From: an uncultured Opitutales bacterium
GTDB lineage: Bacteria; Verrucomicrobiota; Verrucomicrobiia; Opitutales; Intestinicryptomonadaceae
Direction: 5' to 3'
DNA length: 9,796 nt
Assembly: GCA_900552245.1 (NCBI GenBank)
Contig: URYY01000081.1
Coordinates: 1-9,796, forward strand
The translations under genes and the position numbers were made by a program. Numbering within the stretch: the first letter of the stretch is position 1; the number at the start of each line of letters is the position of its first letter. Under the pieces are notes generated by a model. That model was not told the origin of the DNA and made no database searches. It worked only from the letters and a program-made list of their open reading frames with translations. This document shows positions 1 through 6,555 of this stretch, piece by piece.

Positions 1-69
1 AAGACAAATCTAAAAAATCAACCTATTCCACAACCTTTGGTGTTGACCCATTTTTCTAAATTTGAGCAT

Positions 70-99
70 AAAAAAACCCGCAAAGCTCTAATTTGCAGG
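70..99 (-). terminator. Intrinsic terminator of the tRNA gene
   Basis: Read on the minus strand, CCTGCAAA pairs with TTTGCGGG (8 bp, one G-U) around a 7-base loop and is followed directly by seven T. It lies 10 bases beyond the CCA end of the tRNA, so it ends the tRNA transcript. The remaining bases to the left edge (1-69) show nothing I can name. Confidence 0.85.
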
Positions 100-109
100 C
101 TTTTAAAAT

Positions 110-184
<75 letters not shown>

Positions 185-204
185 TTGTTAATTTAAAGTC
201 TTAA

Positions 205-232
205 ACTCTACATTTGACTTTGATTTCGTCAA
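205..232 (-). promoter_or_regulatory. Candidate promoter of the tRNA gene
   Basis: On the minus strand TTGACG (-35, 227-232) is followed after 16 bases by TAGAGT (-10, 205-210). Transcription would start about ten bases before the mature tRNA 5' end, a normal distance for RNase P trimming. The -35 is five of six to consensus and the -10 four of six. Confidence 0.55.
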
Positions 233-363
233 CGTTTTTTTTCAAAAATATTTAAATTTGTCGGGCAAATTAAAGTCACTATTTTCGGAATTTCCTAATT
301 ATAAAGTTGTAAGAGCCGCTGCTTAAAGAAAGTCAAATTTCCTTAAAAATCGCCCATAAATAC

Positions 364-396
364 AAAAAATCGCGCGAAACTAAAAACTTCGCACGA
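364..396 (-). terminator. Intrinsic terminator after the glycosyltransferase
   Basis: On the minus strand TCGTGCGAA pairs with TTCGCGCGA (9 bp, one G-U) around an AT-rich 9-base loop, followed by six T. It lies about 40 bases past the stop codon of the glycosyltransferase gene. The 130 or so bases between it and the tRNA promoter contain a perfect minus-strand TATAAT (298-303) without a well-placed -35, and no gene I can support. Confidence 0.85.
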
Positions 397-437
397 CTAG
401 ATCAATTTAGATTAGGCAAATGCTCCCGAATAAGTAG

Positions 438-1175
438 CTAGCGCCAATTCTCCTTAAGCCACGCGGGAACTTTTACATGGCGTATAAATTTTTTAATGCC
501 CTTTACCTTGCCGGCAATAGCTTGGTCCGGAGTAGGATTGCCATGGAACACAACCATTTTAGCCCCCTTTGGCAAGCGGGGCTCCATAAAAAAGCAAAGC
601 GGAAACGGATACATGCACTTATACTTGAAACTTGGCATCCACTCCTGCGGCCAAAATTTGGCTATCCCCCGCCCTACAAGCTCGTGGCTTACGTAGGCTT
701 GCTCATGTCTAAACTTTGACTTAACAAGCTGCATATTCTCCATAAAATAGTCGTACAAAAAGGCAAATTTGCCGGCCTCAAATCTGTAAACCGCCGTCTG
801 CCCAACCCCTTGGGTCTTGGCCTGATGTGGCTTCCAATGCTTTATGAAAATAAAGTCGCCGGGCATGGTCAGATAATCGTCTATGTTTGCAACTATAACT
901 ATGTCTAAATCCAAAAAGAGCACCCTGCCCTCTAAACCTACGTCCTTTCTAAACAGAGACAATTTGCGCCAGCCTCGCTCTTTGTCCGGCGGAAGCGCCA
1001 TATCCGGCAGCGGGCGAATTTCAACTGCGGTATCTATTCCATTTCCATTGTCCGTAAAACAAACAAATTTAAATGGCAGCGTGAGGTTGCGATTAACCAT
1101 ATTGTAAAGCCTATTCACATACTCGGGCCCGTACTTATCGCCCCACTTCATACATGCTATTGTGTAATTTTGCAT
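438..1175 (-). CDS. GT-A-like glycosyltransferase
   Basis: A 245-residue soluble, lysine/arginine-rich protein with no signal peptide or membrane segment. It begins with a beta strand typical of nucleotide-sugar transferases (YTIACMKWGDKYG, about residues 4-16) and has FVCFTD at 37-42. The motif FLDLDIVIV follows, with D89-x-D91 as the metal/nucleotide-sugar DxD, and VVFHGNPTPD lies at 208-217, a histidine-glycine segment like that closing the active site in GT8-type enzymes. The C-terminus is basic with paired tryptophans. It probably transfers a sugar to a surface glycan or lipid acceptor in the cytoplasm; donor and acceptor cannot be read from sequence. There is no clear Shine-Dalgarno sequence before the ATG, but the start fits the beginning of the fold. 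The HAD phosphatase gene lies 86 bases upstream with no terminator between, so the two may share a transcript. Family placement is by motif only. Confidence 0.82.
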   Translation of the reverse strand: MQNYTIACMKWGDKYGPEYVNRLYNMVNRNLTLPFKFVCFTDNGNGIDTAVEIRPLPDMALPPDKERGWRKLSLFRKDVGLEGRVLFLDLDIVIVANIDDYLTMPGDFIFIKHWKPHQAKTQGVGQTAVYRFEAGKFAFLYDYFMENMQLVKSKFRHEQAYVSHELVGRGIAKFWPQEWMPSFKYKCMYPFPLCFFMEPRLPKGAKMVVFHGNPTPDQAIAGKVKGIKKFIRHVKVPAWLKENWR

Positions 1176-1218
1176 AGTCTAAAAAAATTCGCACGTCAAA
1201 ATATCCTTTGTCTGCGTA

Positions 1219-1246
1219 AGAGTAGGCATAGGCAAGCAAAGGTCAA
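1219..1246 (-). promoter_or_regulatory. Weak candidate promoter before the glycosyltransferase
   Basis: In the gap between the HAD gene and the glycosyltransferase the minus strand carries TTGACC (1241-1246), a 16-base spacer, and TACTCT (1219-1224). The -35 is good but the -10 matches only at its outer bases. If real, the glycosyltransferase can be transcribed independently of the HAD gene. Confidence 0.3.
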
Positions 1247-1261
1247 ACATTTTAAATCCCA

Positions 1262-1912
1262 CTAGGCCAGAAAAACCTTGCCTAAAAAAGAAGATGCAAA
1301 ATCGCTTGCTTCAGAATTTTTGTATTGCAAGCTATGTATTCCAAGACGTTCTGCCGCCTCGCAATTCTCTTTGGAATCGTCTATAAAAAGGCAGTCAGCC
1401 GCATTGAGCCCGGCATCTTTCAAAAGCTTTTCATATATTCTCAAATCCGGCTTTAAAAGCTTCATTTTGTATGACAAAAATACATCGTCGAAAAAGTCAG
1501 TAAGCCGCGCTCCATTGACCTCAAAGTAATTTTTCAAACAGTAATCCCAGGCAAACTCGTTTACGTTACTTAAGAGAAAAACTCTTGCTCTATCCTTTAG
1601 CGCCCGCAAAAGTTCAAGCTTTTCGGGCCTTATTCCACATAGCATAGAAACCCATGCAGCGCGTATATCAGCATCGCTCACACTCCCATTATTTGCAATC
1701 CTGCGAATCTGCGAGCAAAATTCGCTTCCGTTAATTAGCCCAGCCTCAAAATCAGCCAATATTCCGCGCTGATGAGTTGTACCTATCAAATCAGCCAAGG
1801 CGCCCAAGCCAAGTTTGCAAAAGTTGCGCACGCACCTTTCTTTATCTAAATCGACCAGAACCCCGCCTAAATCAAATATTACATTTTTAAAGTCAGACTT
1901 CACTTTCATCAT
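1262..1912 (-). CDS. HAD-superfamily phosphatase, YihX-like (HAD-IA)
   Basis: From ATG at 1912 this is a 216-residue cytoplasmic hydrolase with all four HAD motifs: VIFDLGGVLVD (nucleophile D14), LLSN (S115), LLKPD (K154) and FIDDSKEN (D178, D179). A helical cap lies between motifs I and II, as in subfamily IA. The second aspartate of the usual DxD is a glycine (DLG), as is typical of the YihX and epoxide-hydrolase N-domain branch. YihX itself removes phosphate from alpha-D-glucose 1-phosphate, so a small sugar phosphate is a plausible substrate, but that is inference. An in-frame TTG at 1942 would add ten residues. I prefer ATG at 1912 (or the adjacent 1909) because a GGGGG run sits nine bases upstream and the HAD fold begins directly after. 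The glycosyltransferase follows 86 bases downstream. Confidence 0.9.
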   Translation of the reverse strand: MMKVKSDFKNVIFDLGGVLVDLDKERCVRNFCKLGLGALADLIGTTHQRGILADFEAGLINGSEFCSQIRRIANNGSVSDADIRAAWVSMLCGIRPEKLELLRALKDRARVFLLSNVNEFAWDYCLKNYFEVNGARLTDFFDDVFLSYKMKLLKPDLRIYEKLLKDAGLNAADCLFIDDSKENCEAAERLGIHSLQYKNSEASDFASSFLGKVFLA

Positions 1913-1965
1913 AAAATTTGGCCCCCAACAATCCGAAAACAAACAATAAGTATAGCCCTGATAGT

Positions 1966-1994
1966 ATTATACTTTAAGAAAATTCAGCAAATAA
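1966..1994 (-). promoter_or_regulatory. Candidate promoter of the HAD gene
   Basis: The minus strand has a perfect TATAAT (1966-1971), placing a start near 1959 and a leader of about 47 bases before ATG 1912. Seventeen bases upstream the best -35 is TTATTT (1989-1994), a weak match. The predicted start lies upstream of both ATG 1912 and the alternative TTG 1942. Confidence 0.45.
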
Positions 1995-2283
1995 AAAGTT
2001 TCAAAAATCAAAATATTTCGCTACGCAATAAAGAGATGTATAACGCCCACTGCAAAATCTAAATCTCCGACTAGTCAAGAGATAAACATTACATACAAAG
2101 CTTAGGAGATTCTATAGAAAAAAACTATCAACACCTCGACTGCTAGACTAATGAAAAAAGCTTGAAACACTTAAGAAATTTCTGTCTGCAAAAATTCTAA
2201 CAAGTTTCCAAAGTGCGCAAAAGAACGCACCATCCTAACAATTAAGTTTGTAGCTATGATAATTTTAATTGCAAAGAGCCCAA
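1972..2283 (-). other. Gene-free AT-rich intergenic stretch
   Basis: About 310 bases between the HAD promoter and the protease terminator. No open frame with a credible start, no tRNA-like fold and no direct repeats were found on either strand. The only visible structure is a short hairpin, GTGCG/CGCAC at 2213-2230, with no T run beside it. It may hold regulatory sites or decayed sequence. Confidence 0.5.
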
Positions 2284-2323
2284 AAATAAAAAAGCGCCGC
2301 CGTTTGCAATATAAACGCGGCGC
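2284..2323 (-). terminator. Intrinsic terminator after the secreted protease
   Basis: On the minus strand GCGCCGC pairs with GCGGCGC, extended by GTT/AAC past a one-base bulge, with a T-rich tail interrupted by a single A. It lies 22 bases past the protease stop codon. Confidence 0.85.
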
Positions 2324-2345
2324 CTCGCGCTACAAAGAAATAGTT

Positions 2346-3794
2346 TTAGTTTTGCGAGCGCTCCCTCTCAATGCAAAGATCTCTGTGTAACTCAATCTCT
2401 TTTATGAGAGCATCAACTTCTGATTCAAAAACCGAAGAAAACTTACGCGCCTTTATCAGTGCCACTTCCTGACGCAACAAACCTGCAGTTTTTTCATAGT
2501 ACTGCCGCCTCGCTGCTTTTACAGCGCCTATTGACGAAGCAGTTCCGGATAAAATCCTGCTTATTTTATTAAAATCTGCATAATTTAAATCATCAAAAAT
2601 TAAGAGTTTCCCCCTATCTTCAAAGTGTTTTATTATAGCAAGTTTTTTGTGGAATATTTCCAAATCTTTAGACTGCTGATTCAAATCTGAAAGCTTCATT
2701 CGCTCCCATCTTTTCACATTGTCAACGCGTTGTCCAAAATAGCGAATCTTACTTTTTATGGGAGAATTGGGATCTCTTCTTACGGTGTCGCTCAATTTTC
2801 CCTCGGAAGTTGTTGCATGTGATATTACGCCGACAACCTTACCGGTCTTTTGGTGGAAAATAGGACTGCCGCTATTGCCTTTAAATATCGCGCAGTTTGT
2901 CTCCACTACGCTAGGGCCAATCGCTAAGATCTCGCCCGGAGAGCGTCTCAACACTTCGCCGCCCTGGCTATTTCCGCATGCGACAACAGCATCGCCCCTT
3001 TTCACAACATTTGCAACATCTTCCATAATATCCAAAGCTACACAGCCGTCCGGAATCTTATTTATAGGTATTAGGACCGCATCTAGCCCCTTTGCGACGA
3101 AAACTATATCCGGGAAATCCACAGAGCTGCCGTTTTTAGTTTTAAAAGTCAGCCCGTCGCTATTTAAAATCATATGCAAATTTGTAACGATAAAGTACCT
3201 GTCCTTCATGCGAGCCAAAAATGCGGTTCCCGTGCCGTTTTCGTGGTCGACAATCAACACTCCGTCTGAAGCGTCGGCAGTTGTGCCGTCGGCTAGTGTA
3301 AAAGACATATCATCGGCCTTCTTTTTCTCGCTTTTGGAAGAACTCGCTTTTGAATCATCAGACGCTACCTTCTCAGAGCTTGAGGTCTTTCCGGTTTTTT
3401 TCCCCTCCTCTTCTTGCGAAACTTCCTCATCTACTGGATAGCCCAAGTTCTTCATTCTAGCCTCTATCATAGAAATCGCCAACTTGTAATCCTCTAAGCG
3501 ACTCGCCAACTCGTCTGCTATGTCTTTTTTTTGCAAATCCGTCAACTTCGATTGATTTTCGTCAGCATAAGGGAGAGAGAAAAACGCGTATCTTGCAATA
3601 TAGGCGGATTTGTAGCTTTCAAAGTCTTCCGGTTTTGTTTCGGAGGATTCATTTTGAGGAGTATCTGGAAGCAAATCATATTTTGCAGCTAGTTGGTATG
3701 TCGCAGTAGTTGCATTTAGCTGCGCATCTGCAAGAAGAGTCATTACGGCGGCTAAAATAATTTTGCCGCAAGTTGGAATTTTTGAAATTTTCAT
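2346..3794 (-). CDS. Secreted trypsin-like serine protease with helical flanks
   Basis: A 482-residue exported protein. An N-terminal signal peptide (basic MKISKIPTCGK, hydrophobic core about 11-21, likely cut near residues 24-28) leads into a helical, charged segment (about 35-118). A Ser/Lys/Glu/Asp-rich disordered linker follows (121-165), then a chymotrypsin-fold protease domain (about 175-335). Its triad is visible as VTNLH (H207), KGLDAVLIP (D238) and FKGNSGSP (S308), the pattern of the trypsin-like peptidase_2 family that includes DegP/HtrA. No PDZ domain follows; instead about 120 residues of charged helix complete the protein. It should act in the periplasm or outside the cell; the substrate is unknown. 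The ATG lacks a recognisable Shine-Dalgarno sequence, but the signal peptide starts exactly there. It is a single gene, with its own promoter and terminator. The protease call is firm; the flanks I do not recognise. Confidence 0.88.
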   Translation of the reverse strand: MKISKIPTCGKIILAAVMTLLADAQLNATTATYQLAAKYDLLPDTPQNESSETKPEDFESYKSAYIARYAFFSLPYADENQSKLTDLQKKDIADELASRLEDYKLAISMIEARMKNLGYPVDEEVSQEEEGKKTGKTSSSEKVASDDSKASSSKSEKKKADDMSFTLADGTTADASDGVLIVDHENGTGTAFLARMKDRYFIVTNLHMILNSDGLTFKTKNGSSVDFPDIVFVAKGLDAVLIPINKIPDGCVALDIMEDVANVVKRGDAVVACGNSQGGEVLRRSPGEILAIGPSVVETNCAIFKGNSGSPIFHQKTGKVVGVISHATTSEGKLSDTVRRDPNSPIKSKIRYFGQRVDNVKRWERMKLSDLNQQSKDLEIFHKKLAIIKHFEDRGKLLIFDDLNYADFNKISRILSGTASSIGAVKAARRQYYEKTAGLLRQEVALIKARKFSSVFESEVDALIKEIELHRDLCIERERSQN

Positions 3795-3845
3795 ATGTAA
3801 CTATACAACGTTAGAGTCTGTGCAGATTAGCACCAAGTGGGTATA

Positions 3846-3874
3846 ATTGTTATAAATTAGATTTAGTATGTCAA
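3846..3874 (-). promoter_or_regulatory. Candidate promoter of the secreted protease
   Basis: The minus strand carries a perfect TTGACA (3869-3874), a 17-base spacer and AACAAT (3846-3851, four of six to the -10 consensus). This would start transcription near 3839 and leave a leader of about 45 bases. It lies just downstream of the lipoprotein terminator, so the protease should not depend on read-through. Confidence 0.6.
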
Positions 3875-3932
3875 TAAATTAAGTATGAAAAAAATAATCG
3901 TTTATTACTTAAGCAAAGGTGACAATACACAC

Positions 3933-3959
3933 AAAAAAAGAGCCCACATAATGGGCTCT
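3933..3959 (-). terminator. Intrinsic terminator after the lipoprotein
   Basis: On the minus strand AGAGCCCA pairs perfectly with TGGGCTCT (8 bp) around a 5-base loop and runs into a T tract of seven. It starts 32 bases past the lipoprotein stop codon. Confidence 0.92.
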
Positions 3960-3991
3960 AAAATCAAGAAATCGCAAAAATACTTGAAATA

Positions 3992-4483
3992 CTACAGATC
4001 AAGCAAACTGCCGGAAGCCTTCGGATAGGCGACACCGACAGTTGAGGCAATCAAAGTGTACTTTGTGAATGCCTCGCGAATCTGTCCGAAAGCCTTGTCT
4101 AGCTCTTTTTCAAACTGGGGCCACTTGTTCTTAAGTACAATGATTGCGTTTAGAGGATTTGTTTGATACTCGCTCAAAAATGTCTTTATATCGGCTATTG
4201 CGCGAGTTCTATCCAGTGCATACATCTGTTTTTCGATATCGGCCATTTTCTTCCAAGCAGCTATGCTATCTTGGAAAGCCGAGACGAAGTCTTTGGGGCA
4301 ACCAGCGAGATTTGTCGTTTCCGCAGATGTTACGTACTGGGCAAAAGTCGTGGAAGTACTTGCGTAAGAGGCATCCGCAATCAGGACTCTGTCAATTGCG
4401 GACTGCTCAGGCGTGAGCTGTTGTTGGGTTTGGCATCCCAAAAGCGAGACTGCCACTATAACTAATGCTATTAACTTTTTCAT
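3992..4483 (-). CDS. Small lipoprotein of unknown family
   Basis: A 163-residue exported lipoprotein. The first 17 residues form a classic lipoprotein signal: MKK, a hydrophobic core, then the lipobox LLGC with C17 as the lipidated cysteine. The mature part opens with a Gln-rich tether (QTQQQLTPEQ) and is otherwise mainly helical, with one further cysteine (C62), several aromatic/lysine segments (AAWKKMADIEKQMYALDR at about 75-92; WPQFEKELDKAFGQIREAF at about 121-139) and no catalytic motif I can identify. The frame is open for another 66 codons upstream, but those residues are basic and read through promoter DNA. ATG 4483 has AAAGGA three bases before it and starts the signal peptide. It is likely anchored in the cell envelope and perhaps abundant, given its promoter. 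It is divergent from gpmI and ends in its own terminator. Function unknown. Confidence 0.88.
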   Translation of the reverse strand: MKKLIALVIVAVSLLGCQTQQQLTPEQSAIDRVLIADASYASTSTTFAQYVTSAETTNLAGCPKDFVSAFQDSIAAWKKMADIEKQMYALDRTRAIADIKTFLSEYQTNPLNAIIVLKNKWPQFEKELDKAFGQIREAFTKYTLIASTVGVAYPKASGSLLDL

Positions 4484-4486
4484 ATA

Positions 4487-4492
4487 TCCTTT
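4487..4492 (-). promoter_or_regulatory. Ribosome binding site fixing the lipoprotein start
   Basis: AAAGGA on the minus strand ends three bases before ATG 4483. It supports this start over the far-upstream in-frame ATG at 4681. The spacing is shorter than usual but this is one of the clearer Shine-Dalgarno sequences in the window. Confidence 0.65.
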
Positions 4493-4527
4493 CAAAACTA
4501 AGGTTATTGAGAGCCTGCGGAAGCGCA

Positions 4528-4544
4528 AAGCCCCGCGAGGGCTT
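4528..4544 (-). promoter_or_regulatory. 5'-terminal leader hairpin of the lipoprotein mRNA
   Basis: On the minus strand AAGCCC pairs with GGGCTT (6 bp) around a GC-rich 5-base loop. The predicted transcription start, seven bases past the -10, is at or next to its first base, so the mRNA would begin with this stem-loop. A competing pairing is possible: GAAGC at 4541-4545 with GCTTC at 4520-4524. No T run follows, so it is not a terminator. Confidence 0.5.
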
Positions 4545-4550
4545 CTATAT

Positions 4551-4610
4551 ATTATAATCCGCTTTTTTAGATATTTGTTCAATATTTTTTTGTTTTTTTT
4601 GAATTTTTTT
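4551..4610 (-). promoter_or_regulatory. Lipoprotein promoter with A-tract UP-like element
   Basis: The minus strand has a perfect TATAAT (4551-4556) and TTGAAC (4577-4582). The 20-base gap between them is long; a 17-base gap would instead use GATTAT as the -10. Immediately upstream of the -35 lie three runs of seven or eight A (4585-4591, 4593-4600, 4604-4610), the composition and position of an UP element that binds the alpha subunit of RNA polymerase. The run starts are roughly 8-11 bases apart, so the DNA may also be bent. This suggests a strong promoter. Confidence 0.6.
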
Positions 4611-4649
4611 GCATCTTGACTCGAACAAAAGTCCGGTAAGTGTTTAAAA

Positions 4650-4678
4650 TTGCTTGTAAAATGAAAGTTTTGTATTTT
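4650..4678 (+). promoter_or_regulatory. Candidate promoter of gpmI
   Basis: TTGCTT (4650-4655), a 17-base spacer and TATTTT (4673-4678) on the plus strand. Transcription would start near 4685, only four or five bases before the gpmI ATG, giving an almost leaderless mRNA. A better -35, TTGACT at 4616-4621, has no good -10 at a normal distance. Confidence 0.4.
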
Positions 4679-4689
4679 CATCTGTAGGA

Positions 4690-6258
4690 ATGAATAAAAT
4701 CAAAAGACCGGTTGTATTGGTAATACGCGACGGCTGGGGAGAGAATCACGACTCCAGCCTAGATAAATATAACGCCATCAAACAGGCTCATATTCCTTTT
4801 AGCAGAAGCCTATCTTTAAATTGGCCCCGCACAGAAATAGAAGCCTGCGGGCTTTCAGTTGGCCTTCCCGAGGGCATAATGGGAAATTCCGAGGTTGGCC
4901 ATCAGAACATAGGCGCTGGCAGAATTGTGGACCAAGAGATTGTGCGCATAGACAAGGGGTTTGCGTCTGGCTCAATACTCCAAAGCCCAGTTTTAAAGAG
5001 CGTATTTGAAAAGCTCGACAAGGGCGGAAGCCTGCATCTCTTCGGGCTTTGTTCCGATGCCGGCGTGCACTCGATGCTACGCCACCTCTACTCTATCCTA
5101 AAGATTTGCGCGGATAAGAAGTACGACAAAGTTTATTTGCACGCTTTCACAGACGGTCGCGACACCCCTCCGACAAGCGGGCTCGGCTTTATACAGCAAG
5201 TTGAGGAAAAGATGAAGGAGCTTGGCTGCGGCAAAGTTGCGTCAGTAATAGGCCGCTTCTGGGCCATGGACAGAGACCAGCGCTGGGACAGAGTAAAGAA
5301 GGCCTACGACTGCCTCGTGGGCAAGGCGGGGATTCCCGTTGAAAATGCCGAAGACGCATTTAAAAACTACTACAAAAACCCCGTGTCCGACAATATGGCA
5401 GGCGACGAGTTTATACCTCCGACATGGATAGTGGAAAATGGTCAACCAATAGGTCGCGTAAAAGAGGGCGACGCCGTAATATTCTTTAATTTTAGAGGCG
5501 ACAGACCCCGCGAAATGACGCGCGCATTTATAGAGGACAATTTCGACGGCTTTGAGCGCGAGAAGATTAAGGATCTGTACTTTGCGACAATGACGGAGTA
5601 CAAGGAGGGGCTCTGCCCGAACATTCTCTTCCCCAAGCCGCCAAAGATGAAGAACATTCTTGGAGAATACATATCGAATTTGGGGCTTGCCCAGCTGCGC
5701 TGCGCCGAGACCGAAAAGTTCGCGCACGTCACATTCTTCTTTAACGACTACCGCGAAGAGCCGTTCAAGGGCGAAGACAGAATCCTAATAGATTCTCCGC
5801 GCGACGTGCAGACTTACGACCAGAAGCCCGAGATGAGCGCTCCGGCAGTTGCGGAAGCTGCTGCAAATGCGATTCGCTCAAAGAAGTACGCGCTTGTGAT
5901 TGTAAATTTTGCAAATCCCGACATGGTTGGCCACACGGGTAATGAAGCTGCGGCAATCAAGGCTTGCGAGGCGGTTGATGCGGGCCTTGCAAAAATTGCA
6001 AAGGCTGTTGACGAAACGGGTGCAGCAATGCTTGTTACGGCAGACCACGGCAATAGCGATCAGCTGTTTGAGCCAAAGACGAACACTCCGCACACGCGCC
6101 ACACTTTAAATCCCGTAGAGGTTGTAGTTTACGGCGATGGCATGAAAGACGTAAAGCTGCGCAGCGGCGGCAACTTGGGCGATGTTGCCCCGACAATTCT
6201 TCAGATGCTCGGCTTTAAGAAGCCTGAAGAGATGACGGGCACAAGCCTGATAATGTAG
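4690..6258 (+). CDS. gpmI: 2,3-bisphosphoglycerate-independent phosphoglycerate mutase
   Basis: Interconverts 3- and 2-phosphoglycerate in glycolysis and gluconeogenesis, in the cytoplasm, using two Mn ions and a phosphoserine intermediate. It is 522 residues, near the family's usual 510-515. Characteristic motifs run in order: IRDGWG (D14, metal), GNSEVGH (S67, the phosphorylated serine), HAFTDGRDTPP (151-161), GRFWAMDRDQRWDR (188-201), FFNFRGDRPREM (265-276), VNFANPDMVGHTG (D411 and H415, metal), VTADHGN (D452, H453, metal) and TPHTRHTLNPV (one of H468/H471, metal). All catalytic residues I can place are present, so the enzyme should be active. The ATG is preceded by TAGGA with no spacer, an odd ribosome-site geometry, but no other start preserves the N-terminal strand. 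Lysine is mostly AAG, unlike the AAA-rich neighbours, which may reflect high expression. It is monocistronic, divergent from the lipoprotein and convergent with argH. Confidence 0.97.
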   Translation: MNKIKRPVVLVIRDGWGENHDSSLDKYNAIKQAHIPFSRSLSLNWPRTEIEACGLSVGLPEGIMGNSEVGHQNIGAGRIVDQEIVRIDKGFASGSILQSPVLKSVFEKLDKGGSLHLFGLCSDAGVHSMLRHLYSILKICADKKYDKVYLHAFTDGRDTPPTSGLGFIQQVEEKMKELGCGKVASVIGRFWAMDRDQRWDRVKKAYDCLVGKAGIPVENAEDAFKNYYKNPVSDNMAGDEFIPPTWIVENGQPIGRVKEGDAVIFFNFRGDRPREMTRAFIEDNFDGFEREKIKDLYFATMTEYKEGLCPNILFPKPPKMKNILGEYISNLGLAQLRCAETEKFAHVTFFFNDYREEPFKGEDRILIDSPRDVQTYDQKPEMSAPAVAEAAANAIRSKKYALVIVNFANPDMVGHTGNEAAAIKACEAVDAGLAKIAKAVDETGAAMLVTADHGNSDQLFEPKTNTPHTRHTLNPVEVVVYGDGMKDVKLRSGGNLGDVAPTILQMLGFKKPEEMTGTSLIM

Positions 6259-6286
6259 GCTAAGTCAAATAAATTCTTAAAATTTT

Positions 6287-6314
6287 AGGCGGAGCGATTG
6301 CTCCGCCTTTTTTT
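6287..6314 (+). terminator. Intrinsic terminator after gpmI
   Basis: AGGCGGAGC pairs perfectly with GCTCCGCCT (9 bp) around a GATT tetraloop, followed by a run of T to 6314. It begins 28 bases past the gpmI stop codon. Confidence 0.95.
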
Positions 6315-6555
6315 GTATTTATAAAGCGCATAGCGCCAGAAAACTTGCGGTATATATTGATTCTTCGAAAACTTAGCAGAGATTTGCGCATCTTCCAAGT
6401 AAGTTTAAATTTTTTATTGGAATAGAAACTAAAATTTTCTCAGAAAAAATGAATGAGGTACTTGCAGAGTTAAAATGAGCAAATAACAGCAGATGTTTCT
6501 TGAAAAGCATTAAATATCACAATGCTCTATAGACTTACTCAAACATTATAACGAT
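6315..6555. other. Gene-free spacer between converging gpmI and argH terminators
   Basis: About 240 AT-rich bases between two opposed terminators, so neither neighbouring transcript should enter it. I see no open frame with a credible start and no tRNA-like fold; the only structure is a tiny GCGC/GCGC hairpin near 6330. No function is assigned. Confidence 0.45.

Noticed and set aside
477..719. Plus-strand open frames within the glycosyltransferase region
   Set aside because: They lie opposite a gene with a clear DxD motif and a family-like N-terminus; their translations show nothing recognisable.
2758..3441. Long plus-strand open frame (227 codons) opposite the secreted protease
   Set aside because: It is the antisense shadow of a gene with an intact signal peptide and catalytic triad; its translation has no recognisable domain and no promoter or ribosome site.
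4484..4681. 66-codon N-terminal extension of the lipoprotein up to an ATG at 4681
   Set aside because: The extension is basic, crosses the promoter and A-tracts, and would bury the lipoprotein signal peptide; ATG 4483 has a Shine-Dalgarno sequence.
5242..5727. Minus-strand open frame (161 codons) inside gpmI
   Set aside because: It is antisense to highly conserved gpmI motifs, with no ribosome site or recognisable domain.
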